From contig JAGZJD010000001.1 of the NCBI GenBank assembly GCA_018365895.1, positions 1-64,000 on the forward strand: 64,000 nt of DNA. The letters run 5' to 3'. The notes under the pieces are model-generated. The model was not told where the DNA came from, did not search any database, and saw only the letters and a list, made by a program, of their open reading frames with translations. The stretch comes from Lachnospiraceae bacterium. Its GTDB lineage: Bacteria > Bacillota_A > Clostridia > Lachnospirales > Lachnospiraceae. This document shows, piece after piece, positions 32,100 through 41,052 of this stretch. A program made the position numbers and the translations under genes. Every line of letters begins with the position of its first letter. The stretch's first letter is position 1.

Positions 32100-34142
32100 T
32101 TATTTTGCGAGAAGCATCATAATCTCATTGCTTCTTGCAACAAATTTTGTCATTGCTTCTGGTGACAGCGGCTGATTACTTAATACAGCCAGATCATAGA
32201 GCTGTTCGCAGAAAAGATTTGTATGTTCCCCATCTTGATGTTCCAGAACATATTTTACAAGCGGATGGTTCGCATTCAATGTTAACGTTAATTCCGGTGC
32301 AAACATATTTGCATCCATACCATACATATTATACATTTTCATCATTTCCTGCATACGGCGTGATTCTTCTGATACTGTAACCATAGAAGCCACTGCATCA
32401 TTTTTTAATTTTTCAAGTTTGACATTTAATTTATCATTATTTAATGCTTTCTGGAATACAGACTTGATCTCTTCAGCCTGTTTCTGGATTGCTTCTTCAT
32501 CTTCTTTTGCGATTTCTTCTTTAAATGTATTCGTCAGATCCGCATCGATTCTCTGGAATTTAATTCCCTGATTTCTCTGCTCTAACTGAGAAATGAATGC
32601 AGAATCAATATTGTGTGTCAGAAGTACCGCATCCAATTTTTCTTCCCGGAACATATTGATGTACTGGCTCTGCTGCTGTTCATCTGTCACATAGTAGATA
32701 ACTGTCTTATCCTCTTCCTTCACTTCCTCTTTTGCATCCTTTGCTGCTTCAAGAGAGCCGCCATTTTCTTCTACACATTCTTTTAATGTAAGATATTTAT
32801 GGTCGATATTTTTAAATAAAATGTAATCGCTCATCTTATCACAGAATTTTTCGTCCTTTAAGCAGCCGAATTTAATAAATGGACTGATATCATCCCAGTA
32901 TTTCTCATAATTCTCTTTATCTGTCTTACACATTCCCACAAGCTTATCTGCTACTTTCTTGGAAATGTATTCAGAAATCTTATTGACAAATCCATCATTC
33001 TGAAGCGCACTTCTTGATACGTTCAATGGCAGATCCGGGCAGTCGATTACACCTTTTAAGAGCATTAAGAACTCCGGAATCACTTCTTTAATGTTGTCTG
33101 CAATAAATACCTGGTTGTTATACAGTTTAATCGTACCTTCAATAGATTCATACTCCATATTGATCTTCGGGAAATATAAAATTCCTTTCAGATTGAACGG
33201 ATAATCCATATTTAAGTGAATCCAGAACAGTGGTTCTTTATAATCCAGAAATACTTTTCTGTAAAATGCGATATAATCTTCTTTTGTACATTCATTCGGA
33301 TGTTTTGCCCAGAGCGGTGTTGTATCGTTGAGCGGTACCGGACGCTTGTTGATTTTTACTTTTTCACAAGCCGGGGAAACTTCTACCATTTCCTTCTCGC
33401 CATTCTCATTTTCCTGCTCTTCCATCTTAGCATCTTCATGGATATGTTCTACAACAACGTCATCATCTTTTAACTCTTCTTCCGGAATGGTCTCATATTC
33501 CTGTTCTGCATTTGCATTAGATAAGAAAATCTCTGTTGGCATGAAAGAACAGTATTTCTCAAGAACTTCCCGTACGCGGTATTCATTTGAAAATTCTACG
33601 CTGCTCTCATTCAGATACAGTGTAATCTCTGTTCCGACAGTTGTCTTATCCCCATCTGTCATATCATATTCGGTTCCGCCATCACATGTCCAGTGAACCG
33701 GTACAGCGCCTTCTTTATAAGACAATGTATCAATATGCACTTCATCTGCAACCATAAATGCAGAATAGAATCCAAGTCCAAAGTGACCAATGATCTGATC
33801 TTCATTTGTCTTATCCTTGTATTTCTCAAGGAATTGTGTTGCGCCGGAGAAAGCAATCTGAGTAATATACTGCTCCACTTCATCTGCCGTCATACCGATA
33901 CCATTATCAATAAATTTTAATGTCTTTTCTTCCGGGTTTACAATTACCTGAATATTCGCCTTATAATCTTCCGGGAAACTGTATTCTCCCATAATTTCAA
34001 GCTTTTTTAACTTTGTAATGGCATCGCATCCATTTGAAACAAGCTCACGAATAAAAATGTCGTGATCGGAATACATCCATTTCTTAATGATTGGGAAAAT
34101 ATTTTCGCTGTGAATTGAAAGATTACCATGCTTTGCTGCCAT
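32100..34142 (-). CDS. htpG: HSP90-family chaperone HtpG
   Basis: An ATP-dependent cytosolic chaperone of 680 residues, longer than the E. coli protein (624). The GHKL ATPase domain is complete (LVSNGCDAITK, DNGIGM, GHFGLGFYSAF). An acidic insertion of roughly 40 residues at about 209-262, rich in Glu and Asp, separates the N-terminal and middle domains where most bacterial HtpG have only a short connector; it resembles the charged linker of eukaryotic HSP90 in position and composition. A perfect CIRCE element lies upstream, so HrcA control is likely. Confidence 0.95.
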   Translation of the reverse strand: MAAKHGNLSIHSENIFPIIKKWMYSDHDIFIRELVSNGCDAITKLKKLEIMGEYSFPEDYKANIQVIVNPEEKTLKFIDNGIGMTADEVEQYITQIAFSGATQFLEKYKDKTNEDQIIGHFGLGFYSAFMVADEVHIDTLSYKEGAVPVHWTCDGGTEYDMTDGDKTTVGTEITLYLNESSVEFSNEYRVREVLEKYCSFMPTEIFLSNANAEQEYETIPEEELKDDDVVVEHIHEDAKMEEQENENGEKEMVEVSPACEKVKINKRPVPLNDTTPLWAKHPNECTKEDYIAFYRKVFLDYKEPLFWIHLNMDYPFNLKGILYFPKINMEYESIEGTIKLYNNQVFIADNIKEVIPEFLMLLKGVIDCPDLPLNVSRSALQNDGFVNKISEYISKKVADKLVGMCKTDKENYEKYWDDISPFIKFGCLKDEKFCDKMSDYILFKNIDHKYLTLKECVEENGGSLEAAKDAKEEVKEEDKTVIYYVTDEQQQSQYINMFREEKLDAVLLTHNIDSAFISQLEQRNQGIKFQRIDADLTNTFKEEIAKEDEEAIQKQAEEIKSVFQKALNNDKLNVKLEKLKNDAVASMVTVSEESRRMQEMMKMYNMYGMDANMFAPELTLTLNANHPLVKYVLEHQDGEHTNLFCEQLYDLAVLSNQPLSPEAMTKFVARSNEIMMLLAK

Positions 34143-34188
34143 GTTAACACTCCTTTTCTTTATATCAAACTATATGTTTACAAATTCG

Positions 34189-34240
34189 AGGCATCTTTTT
34201 GCCTAAATCCTAGTCTAATACGTTCAAAATTAAATGTCAA
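34189..34240 (-). promoter_or_regulatory. htpG promoter with 5'-terminal hairpin
   Basis: On the minus strand -35 TTGACA (34240-34235), 17 bases, -10 TAGACT (34217-34212), start near 34205. AGGCA-AAAAGA-TGCCT (34204-34189) forms a hairpin beginning at the predicted +1. Confidence 0.65.
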
Positions 34241-34247
34241 CAGAAAA

Positions 34248-34274
34248 TTAGCACTCTTTTCAAAAGAGTGCTAA
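34248..34274. promoter_or_regulatory. CIRCE operator (HrcA site)
   Basis: A perfect match to TTAGCACTC-N9-GAGTGCTAA, the HrcA operator of the heat-shock regulon. It ends 7 bases upstream of the -35 of the visible htpG promoter and 34 bases beyond the FtsX stop. HrcA itself is not in the window. Confidence 0.93.
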
Positions 34275-34308
34275 TAATATTTTAAACTTTATAAAAATTC
34301 TATAAACT

Positions 34309-37300
34309 TTATTCTACGCTCTTTAAAGATTCTACCATGTCAATCTTCTTCAGTTTAAAATACATCACAAAATTGACAATAAGAGAAAATCCCACGGTAA
34401 ACAAAAAGCTGTACACAAAACTTGAAAAATCAATCTGACGTCCAAACATTACTTCTTCTACTTCCACAGTGACAATCACATATCTGTGAAGAAGCCATCC
34501 AAGTCCACATCCAACAAAGGCTCCGATGATCGTTAAAAGTATATTTTCTCTGTATACATAGGCACCTACTTCTTTGTCATAAAATCCGAGTACCTTCAAT
34601 GTAGCCAACTCTCTTTGCCGTTCAGTAATGTTGATATTATTCAGATTGTACAGCACGATAAATGCCAGCGCACCTGCGGAAATGATCAATACTACAATAA
34701 CAAGATTCAGACTCCGAAGCATATCGTCCATCTGTGCACGCATTGTATCTGCATAGCTGATATTCAGCACATCCGGATAAGCAAGTACATCTTCTCCAAT
34801 CTTCTGAAGCTCTGCCTCGTTATATTCTTTCTGGTCAAAATAGAAACAATTGTACACTGCCTCTTCTCCGTACAGCTCCTTGTAGTACGCACCGCTCATG
34901 TAAATGTAATGTCCCAGATAGTTTTCACAAATATCTGTGACTTTAACTTCCCGGTTTCCACGCTCTTCATTTACAATCGTAATGGTATCACCGCGCTTTA
35001 CTTCCAGCATCGATGCCAGTTTTTCACTTAACATCACACCATCATCCTGGATTTCATACGTTTCTCCTGTCAGTCGATCCCGGAAATGCACCAGTTTTTC
35101 AAACTCTTCTTTCTCTTTTACAACAGTAAGATATGGTTCCTGTGTTTCTTTCCCATGTTCTACGGTAATCATTTTCATATAAAGCTCTGCTGTCTGTCCA
35201 ATTGCATCATTATCATTGAGATAATCCAAAAGCGCCTCTTTCCCACTTGGAGAAGCATTCTCCTTCAAATACACTGCTCCGTCATATTCCTGCACTTCCT
35301 GATATTGCAGATCCAGTATGCAATAAATAGAATCTTTTAATCCAAATCCCACAAGCATCAGCGCCATGCAGCCACCGATTCCAAAAATCGTCATAAAAAA
35401 CCGTTTCTTATAGCGGATAAGATTTCGAAAAGTTGATTTCCAGATAAAGCTGAAATGTTTCCATAAAAATGTAATCCGCTCTAAGAGAATACGTTTTCCC
35501 TCTTTCGGTGCAGGCGGACGCATCAGTACAGCCGGCGTTGATGCCAGCTCCCGATAACAGGAAATCAGTGTTGCTAAAAATGTACATGCCACTGCTGCCA
35601 GTGTTGCCATCACCCCGTAAGAAAGATGATACGGAATTACGATATGCGGAATGTGTTTATACATAATCTTATATGCATATACAATAATAAATGGAAAGAC
35701 TTTCTCACCAAAGAGTACTCCCACAATGCTGCCTCCAACCGATGCCAGAAGCGCATAATTCAAGTATTTGCCTGCAATCTCCAACTTGCTGTAGCCGAGC
35801 GCTTTTAATGTACCGATCTGGGTTCTCTGCTCTTCTACCATTCTTGTCATTGTCGTCAGACTGATCAGCGCCGCCACAAGGAAGAACAACACCGGGAATA
35901 CCTTTCCTATCGCTCTCATACGTTCCGCATTATCTCCATAACCGCCGTACTCCGTCAAAGAGTCTCTTGTCATAAGATACCATTCCGGTTCGACGATTTC
36001 TTCAATCTCTTTCTCAGCCTTCGCAATCTCCTCTTCAGCTTCCCGGAACTTTTCTTCAGCCTTTTGCTTTCCGTCTTCATACTCACTCTTACCAAGCGCC
36101 AGCTCTTCTTCTCCCGCCGTCAGACTTGCCTTCGCATCTTTTAATGTCTGTTCGTTCTCCCGAAGCGCTTTCCAGCCGGCATTGATCTGCTGTTGACCGC
36201 TTGTGATCGTCCGGTAAGCTGTATCCAACTCTTTCTTAGAAGTATCCAGTTTATTTCCCGCTGCAATAATAGCGGCTTCCCCCTCTTCCAGCTGCTGTCT
36301 TGCACTGGCCAGCTGTGCTCTCCCGGCTTCTGCCTGGGCAGCAAGTTCTGCCTCTCCTGCTTCTAACTGTTCCCGAAATGCACTTAAATCTCCTTTTTCT
36401 TCCAGAAATTCCTGTAGTTTTTTGATCTCTTCCTGAAGCCCGGCAATTACCTTACCGATTTCTTCAAGATCTTCCGGTTTTGCATTCGTCACAAGGTCTA
36501 TTTGTTCTTTTAGAAATACAGCGGACGTTTCCAGGCTGTCCAGCTCCTTTTTCACCGCTTTTTCTCTTGCTTTCCCCTCAACAAATTTTGCTTCCCACAT
36601 TTGAAGTTCTGATTGCTTCTGAGCCAGTGCTGCCTCCTGTGAAGCAATTTCTGAAAGCAATTCTTCCGGAATCATTTCTCCCGCCTGCTCTAGCGCATTT
36701 CGTTCCTCATACAGCGCTTCAAGTCCCTTCTCCAATCCGGCTATTTCATCGGAAATGCTGCTCTTTGCCTGGGAAATGTCTTCCAACTCTCTTTCTATCT
36801 GCTGAAGTTCCTGTTGTTTTATAACAATCTGTTCCTGCAGTTTTGCAAGACTTTCTTTCATCTGCGGAAGCATTTTCTTCATCTGTTCCAGAAGCCACGC
36901 AGCCGTCTCTTCTTCCTTTGCCTCCTCCAACTTTTTCTGAAGTTCCTCAAGCGCTGCTTTCGTATCTTTGATCACTTTATCGAGTTTCTCATAGTTTGCC
37001 CACTGTTCATCCAGCTTCGCTCTTGCTTCGGCAAGTTTCGCCTCAAGTTCTGCCTCCCCTGCTGCAATCTCCTGCTCAAGTTCCGGTAGTTGTTCATAAA
37101 ATTCAGCTTTCTTCGCCTCATATTCCCTGCGTCCAGCCTCATACTGAGCCAGTCCACTCTCATAGGTTTCCCGCCCTTTATCCAGTTCTTTCTGCTTCGT
37201 AATCAGAAGTTCTCTTGCTGCCTTTAAAGCCTTCTGTCCATCTGCCAGCTGCCGGCTTCCATCCTGAAGCTCTTTCTCTCCGTCCGCAATCTTCTGCGCC

Positions 37301-38157
37301 GCTTTCGCAAGCTCTCCTGCCGTCTCAGCCTTTCCGTCTGTCAGCTCTTCTTTCGCCTCTGCCAGCTTCTCCTTTGCCTCGCCGGTCACTTCCTCATACC
37401 GCGCTTCGCATCGCAGATCCTGAATCTTCTCAATGTTTTTCTCTGCACAGTCTACCTTCTTTTCATAGCCATCTGTAAATGCAGTTTCTTCTTCCGCCCC
37501 TTTTACAGCTACATATGCCTCTGTATAAACATCCATAGCAAAGGCCTCCGGCATCACTGCAAGAAAGCCGCTGATCTCTCCGGTGCCGATCTGTGTGCTT
37601 CCCCTTCCAAAGGAAATATAACATGGACTGCTTCCGGAACCGACAATCGTATATGTATCTGCCTTCAAAGATTCTGACAGATCTTCTTCCACACGCCCGG
37701 ACTCTAAATGGATTTGATCTCCGATTTTGTATCCATTTGCAGTAAGAAAATCCACATCTACCAGACATTCTTCTTTCGTCTTTGGCAGACGTCCTTCTTC
37801 CACAACAATGCTGTTCATTGTCGGAAGCATTGACATCACATGGAGTACTTTCTGCCGCTCTCTTACATTGCAGAGTACGTCGATACTGTAACCGCCTTCT
37901 ACCTTTTCCACAGTGGAAAGCGCTTCTATTTCTTCTAAGTCCTCTTCTGTAATGCCAAGTGTGCCAAGCACTTTCAAGTCCATTAAATTCTGTTCATCAA
38001 AATACGCATCTCCGGACAGCCGCATATCCGGCTCTGCCGCACGGATTCCAGAAAAAAATGATACACCCAGAGCCACAATCAGAAAGATAGATAAAAAACG
38101 TCCCCGGCTTTTTTTAATTTCCATCCAGAAATCTTTTTTCATTGCTCTTTTCTTCAT
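34309..38157 (-). CDS. Giant FtsX-type ABC transporter permease with periplasmic-type coiled coil
   Basis: A 1282-residue MacB/FtsX-family permease. After an N-terminal membrane helix (about 20-40) come an extracytoplasmic MacB-type domain, then a very long heptad-rich coiled coil (about 260-745, dominated by Glu, Lys, Ala, Gln, Leu), and then two FtsX core modules with three helices near 780-890 and a final four near 930 and 1160-1280. Such proteins act as mechanotransmission machines rather than classical transporters. The ATPase gene lies 43 bases upstream in the same operon. The start follows GGGAG. The substrate or target is unknown. Confidence 0.87.
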   Translation of the reverse strand: MKKRAMKKDFWMEIKKSRGRFLSIFLIVALGVSFFSGIRAAEPDMRLSGDAYFDEQNLMDLKVLGTLGITEEDLEEIEALSTVEKVEGGYSIDVLCNVRERQKVLHVMSMLPTMNSIVVEEGRLPKTKEECLVDVDFLTANGYKIGDQIHLESGRVEEDLSESLKADTYTIVGSGSSPCYISFGRGSTQIGTGEISGFLAVMPEAFAMDVYTEAYVAVKGAEEETAFTDGYEKKVDCAEKNIEKIQDLRCEARYEEVTGEAKEKLAEAKEELTDGKAETAGELAKAAQKIADGEKELQDGSRQLADGQKALKAARELLITKQKELDKGRETYESGLAQYEAGRREYEAKKAEFYEQLPELEQEIAAGEAELEAKLAEARAKLDEQWANYEKLDKVIKDTKAALEELQKKLEEAKEEETAAWLLEQMKKMLPQMKESLAKLQEQIVIKQQELQQIERELEDISQAKSSISDEIAGLEKGLEALYEERNALEQAGEMIPEELLSEIASQEAALAQKQSELQMWEAKFVEGKAREKAVKKELDSLETSAVFLKEQIDLVTNAKPEDLEEIGKVIAGLQEEIKKLQEFLEEKGDLSAFREQLEAGEAELAAQAEAGRAQLASARQQLEEGEAAIIAAGNKLDTSKKELDTAYRTITSGQQQINAGWKALRENEQTLKDAKASLTAGEEELALGKSEYEDGKQKAEEKFREAEEEIAKAEKEIEEIVEPEWYLMTRDSLTEYGGYGDNAERMRAIGKVFPVLFFLVAALISLTTMTRMVEEQRTQIGTLKALGYSKLEIAGKYLNYALLASVGGSIVGVLFGEKVFPFIIVYAYKIMYKHIPHIVIPYHLSYGVMATLAAVACTFLATLISCYRELASTPAVLMRPPAPKEGKRILLERITFLWKHFSFIWKSTFRNLIRYKKRFFMTIFGIGGCMALMLVGFGLKDSIYCILDLQYQEVQEYDGAVYLKENASPSGKEALLDYLNDNDAIGQTAELYMKMITVEHGKETQEPYLTVVKEKEEFEKLVHFRDRLTGETYEIQDDGVMLSEKLASMLEVKRGDTITIVNEERGNREVKVTDICENYLGHYIYMSGAYYKELYGEEAVYNCFYFDQKEYNEAELQKIGEDVLAYPDVLNISYADTMRAQMDDMLRSLNLVIVVLIISAGALAFIVLYNLNNINITERQRELATLKVLGFYDKEVGAYVYRENILLTIIGAFVGCGLGWLLHRYVIVTVEVEEVMFGRQIDFSSFVYSFLFTVGFSLIVNFVMYFKLKKIDMVESLKSVE

Positions 38158-38200
38158 TGGTATCTCCCGCCATTCTATCTCTTATTCGCTTATCGTATAT

Positions 38201-38905
38201 TTACCACTCGATTGTTTCCACCGGAACCGGATTCGGATTCACATTCATCTCTGACACCTTACCATTCTTAATCTTAATTACCCGGTCTGCCATCGGTGCA
38301 ATGGCAAGATTATGTGTAATCAGGATAACTGTCATCCCCTTTTTCCTGCATGTATCCTGCAAAAGTTTTAAAATAGCTTTTCCTGTGTTGTAATCAAGCG
38401 CTCCTGTCGGCTCATCACAAAGAAGAAGCTTCGGATTCTTCGCCAAAGCTCTGGCAATGGAAACTCTCTGCTGTTCTCCTCCCGACAGCTGTGCCGGAAA
38501 GTTCTTCAACCGTTCTCCAAGTCCGACTTCCGTCAACACTTCTTCTGCATCCAAAGGATCTTTACAAATCTGAAGCGCCAGCTCCACATTTTCAAGCGCA
38601 GTCAAGTTCGGTATCAAGTTATAAAACTGAAACACAAAACCAATATCATCTCTACGATAAGAAGTTAATTGTCTATGGTTAAATTTTGCGATATCAACAC
38701 CATCCACAAGCACTTCGCCACTTGTAGCTGTATCCATTCCTCCAAGAATATTCAGCACGGTCGTCTTTCCCGCACCGCTCGGTCCTACTACAACAGCAAA
38801 TTCTCCTTTTTCAATCGTGAATTCAATTCCATCTGCTGCCGCAATCTCAACTTCTCCCATACGATATACTTTCCTGACGTCCGTCAGTTTTACATATTCT
38901 TTCAT
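38201..38905 (-). CDS. ABC transporter ATPase partner of the FtsX-type permease
   Basis: A 234-residue LolD/MacB-class ATPase with Walker [11 protein letters not shown]-loop [10 protein letters not shown], signature [15 protein letters not shown], Walker [12 protein letters not shown] and H-loop ILITHN. The frame reaches a TTG at 38941, but the ATG at 38905 gives the usual N-terminus [10 protein letters not shown]. It heads the two-gene operon and should power the 1282-residue permease encoded downstream. Confidence 0.9.
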   Translation of the reverse strand: MKEYVKLTDVRKVYRMGEVEIAAADGIEFTIEKGEFAVVVGPSGAGKTTVLNILGGMDTATSGEVLVDGVDIAKFNHRQLTSYRRDDIGFVFQFYNLIPNLTALENVELALQICKDPLDAEEVLTEVGLGERLKNFPAQLSGGEQQRVSIARALAKNPKLLLCDEPTGALDYNTGKAILKLLQDTCRKKGMTVILITHNLAIAPMADRVIKIKNGKVSEMNVNPNPVPVETIEW

Positions 38906-38946
38906 AATTATCCCTGATCTTTCTTTAAAGATATCCTGCAAGTCTA

Positions 38947-38975
38947 TTGTTTCCTGCAGCGTTTTCTACTATAAT
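38947..38975 (+). promoter_or_regulatory. Promoter of the GNAT gene
   Basis: -35 TTGTTT (38947-38952), 17-base spacer, -10 TATAAT (38970-38975). Confidence 0.55.
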
Positions 38976-39043
38976 AATAGCATTAATGTGACTGATTAAA
39001 AAGTTATATTTTTATAAACATATTTTCAAAGGAGACTTAATTT

Positions 39044-39547
39044 ATGGAAGATTTACGCATTGTTCCTGCTGACACAGCAGAACTTCTCTACAATATTGAA
39101 GCATTAGCAGATGATATCTGGCACGAATACCTCACTCCGGTCCTCGGTCAACCGCAAGTAGATTACATGCTTAAGAACTTTCAGTCTGTCGATGCGATCA
39201 ACAGCCAGATCATGAACGGCTATGAATATTTTGTCCTAATCTACGAATACTTAATGGCAGGATATGTTGGCATGAAAGAAGAAGACCGTACCCTCTTCCT
39301 AAGCGGACTTTACATCCATGAAGAATGTCAAGGCAATCATATTGCCACAAATGTTTTTCAGTTTCTGCTCGGTATCTGCCGTAAACGCAATCTGAACTGT
39401 ATCCGGCTTACATGCAGTAAGAAGAATAGCAAAGCGCTTGAAGTCTTCAAACATCTTGGATTTTCTGTTGTCGAGGAACAACTGACTGACATCGGAGGCG
39501 GTTTTTCTACTGATGATTACATCCTGGAATATGCTCTTACTGACTAA
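39044..39547 (+). CDS. GNAT family N-acetyltransferase
   Basis: A 167-residue GCN5-related acetyltransferase. The acetyl-CoA-binding motif A region is seen around LSGLYIHEECQGNHIATNVFQFL, and motif B around CSKKNSKALEVFKHLGF. It starts after AAGGAG and is a single-gene unit with its own promoter and terminator. The acceptor (small molecule, antibiotic or protein) cannot be predicted. Confidence 0.85.
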   Translation: MEDLRIVPADTAELLYNIEALADDIWHEYLTPVLGQPQVDYMLKNFQSVDAINSQIMNGYEYFVLIYEYLMAGYVGMKEEDRTLFLSGLYIHEECQGNHIATNVFQFLLGICRKRNLNCIRLTCSKKNSKALEVFKHLGFSVVEEQLTDIGGGFSTDDYILEYALTD

Positions 39548-39563
39548 TCTTATATTATCCACT

Positions 39564-39606
39564 GCAGCTGCTTCTTTTTGATTTCAAAAAAAGGCAGCTG
39601 TTTTTG
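39564..39606 (+). terminator. Terminator of the GNAT gene
   Basis: GCAGCTG-containing arms (39564 onward with 39594-39600) extended by T-rich/A-rich pairing form a long hairpin ending in five T. Confidence 0.8.
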
Positions 39607-39687
39607 TTTCTATTGCCTTTATATCCTCATTTATTTTCATATATATTATGCACTTTTCACAATTTATCATTTTTTCCAAAAAAAAGA

Positions 39688-39715
39688 TTGATTTTTCACG
39701 AAAGTTTGATATAAT
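39688..39715 (+). promoter_or_regulatory. Promoter of the tRNA cluster
   Basis: -35 TTGATT (39688-39693), 16-base spacer, -10 TATAAT (39710-39715). An imperfect hairpin (TTCGTT / AACGAA arms, about 39722-39747) lies in the pre-tRNA leader. Confidence 0.7.
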
Positions 39716-39755
39716 AAATTTGTTCGTTGCGAAAGACAAACGAAACAACTACTAA

Positions 39756-39826
39756 TGCGGATTGGTGTAATGGCAGCACAGCAGACTCTGACTCTGTTAG
39801 TAGAGGTTCGAGTCCTCTATCCGTAG
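39756..39826 (+). tRNA. tRNA-Gln (CUG)
   Basis: Cloverleaf with acceptor TGCGGAT / ATCCGTA (one G-U), anticodon loop CTCTGAC giving CUG, and T-arm AGAGG-TTCGAGT-CCTCT. CCA is not encoded. Confidence 0.95.
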
Positions 39827-39831
39827 TTTTT

Positions 39832-39905
39832 CGAAGTGTGGCTCAGTTTGGTAGAGCGCTGCGTTCGGGACGCAGAGGTCGCAGGTTCAAATCCTGTCAC
39901 TTCGA
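39832..39905 (+). tRNA. tRNA-Pro (CGG)
   Basis: Acceptor CGAAGTG / CACTTCG with discriminator A, anticodon stem CTGCG / CGCAG with loop TTCGGGA giving CGG, and T-loop TTCAAAT. CCA is not encoded. Confidence 0.95.
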
Positions 39906-39921
39906 CTCCTTGGCAGGGGCG

Positions 39922-39942
39922 GGACGTTATACGTCCTTTTTT
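39922..39942 (+). terminator. Terminator after tRNA-Pro
   Basis: GGACGT-TAT-ACGTCC followed by six T. Confidence 0.8.
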
Positions 39943-39972
39943 CTTGAAAACCTATCATTAATTATCTACTAA

Positions 39973-40043
39973 TGCGGATTGGTGTAATGGCAGCACAGCA
40001 GACTCTGACTCTGTTAGTAGAGGTTCGAGTCCTCTATCCGTAG
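39973..40043 (+). tRNA. tRNA-Gln (CUG), second identical copy
   Basis: Base-for-base the same as the tRNA-Gln at 39756-39826, including the 5' flank CTACTAA, so it probably arose by local duplication. No integrase or attachment-site arrangement surrounds it. Confidence 0.95.
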
Positions 40044-40051
40044 CTTCTAAA

Positions 40052-40074
40052 AACGTCCTCTGGGCGTTTTTTTG
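40052..40074 (+). terminator. Terminator after the second tRNA-Gln
   Basis: AACGTCC-TCT-GGGCGTT (7 bp, one G-U) followed by seven T. Confidence 0.8.
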
Positions 40075-40107
40075 TTATATAAGAAATTCCTTCAAAATCC
40101 TATGTAC

Positions 40108-40176
40108 AAAAAACCGCTCCTGCAGTTCATGATATTTCTTCTCTGCTTTAGAGACATATATCATCTGCAAGAGCGG
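40108..40176 (-). terminator. Terminator of dapF
   Basis: CCGCTCCTGCAG (40114-40125) pairs with CTGCAAGAGCGG (40165-40176), with further inner pairing (ATGATAT / ATATCAT), and six U follow on the minus strand. Confidence 0.85.
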
Positions 40177-40189
40177 CTTTTTCTTTTAA

Positions 40190-41023
40190 TTAAATAGAAA
40201 TTTCTCCCTCAAATACAATTTCTGCCGGTCCAGTCATGTATACCTTATTTTTCTCTCGATCCCACTGAATTTTAAGATCTCCTCCAAGAAGCTTCACAGT
40301 TACCTCATCCTCTGTCAATTCATTCAAAATGCATGCTACTGCTACTGCACAGGCCCCTGTTCCACAAGCCAGCGTCTCACCGGAACCTCTTTCCCAAACA
40401 CGCATTTCTACTGTTCTTCGATCTAATACACGAGCAAATTCTGTATTTACACGCCGAGGAAACCGCTCATGCTGTTCAAATTTCGGTCCGATTTTTTCAA
40501 GTTCCAAACCTTTCACATCTTCTACAAATACAACAGTGTGCGGATTCCCCATGGAAACTGCTGTCATTCGATATTCTCTTCCATCTACAACAATTGGTTC
40601 ATCCACCACCTGTTCATTCTTAGATACAACCGGGATTTCATCTGCATCCAGCACCGGACTTCCCATATCTACCCGAATCTCAACCGCTTTTCCATCTTCC
40701 ACAGTCAGATGCAAATATTTGATTCCTGCCAATGTTTCAACAGCAATTTCTGTCTGATCCGTCAGACCATAGTCATAAACAAATTTTCCAACACAGCGGA
40801 TTCCATTGCCGCACATCTCTCCCCGTGTTCCATCTGCATTATACATTTCCATTTCAAAATCGGCCTTTTCAGACGGATTAATCATAATTAACCCATCTGA
40901 ACCGATTCCAAAATGCCGGTCACTGACAAAACGTGCTGTCTCCGATGGATTTGGAATCGTTTCCTTGAAACAATTCACATAGACATAATCATTTCCCAAT
41001 CCTTGCATCTTTGTAAATTTCAT
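40190..41023 (-). CDS. dapF: Diaminopimelate epimerase
   Basis: DapF interconverts LL- and meso-diaminopimelate in lysine and peptidoglycan synthesis. The protein is 277 residues with both catalytic cysteines: [12 protein letters not shown] and [12 protein letters not shown]. It shares its fold with the proline racemase of this window. It lies 29 bases after the aldo/keto reductase gene and is the last gene of that small operon, followed by a large terminator. Confidence 0.95.
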   Translation of the reverse strand: MKFTKMQGLGNDYVYVNCFKETIPNPSETARFVSDRHFGIGSDGLIMINPSEKADFEMEMYNADGTRGEMCGNGIRCVGKFVYDYGLTDQTEIAVETLAGIKYLHLTVEDGKAVEIRVDMGSPVLDADEIPVVSKNEQVVDEPIVVDGREYRMTAVSMGNPHTVVFVEDVKGLELEKIGPKFEQHERFPRRVNTEFARVLDRRTVEMRVWERGSGETLACGTGACAVAVACILNELTEDEVTVKLLGGDLKIQWDREKNKVYMTGPAEIVFEGEISI

Positions 41024-41052
41024 GTTTCTGCTCTCCTCCTCTTTCTAGTCCG

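Noticed and set aside
39756..40043. Duplicated tRNA-Gln genes as attachment-site duplication by an integrated element
   Set aside because: The copies are full genes 217 bases apart with only a tRNA-Pro and terminator between them, and no integrase or mobile gene is nearby.
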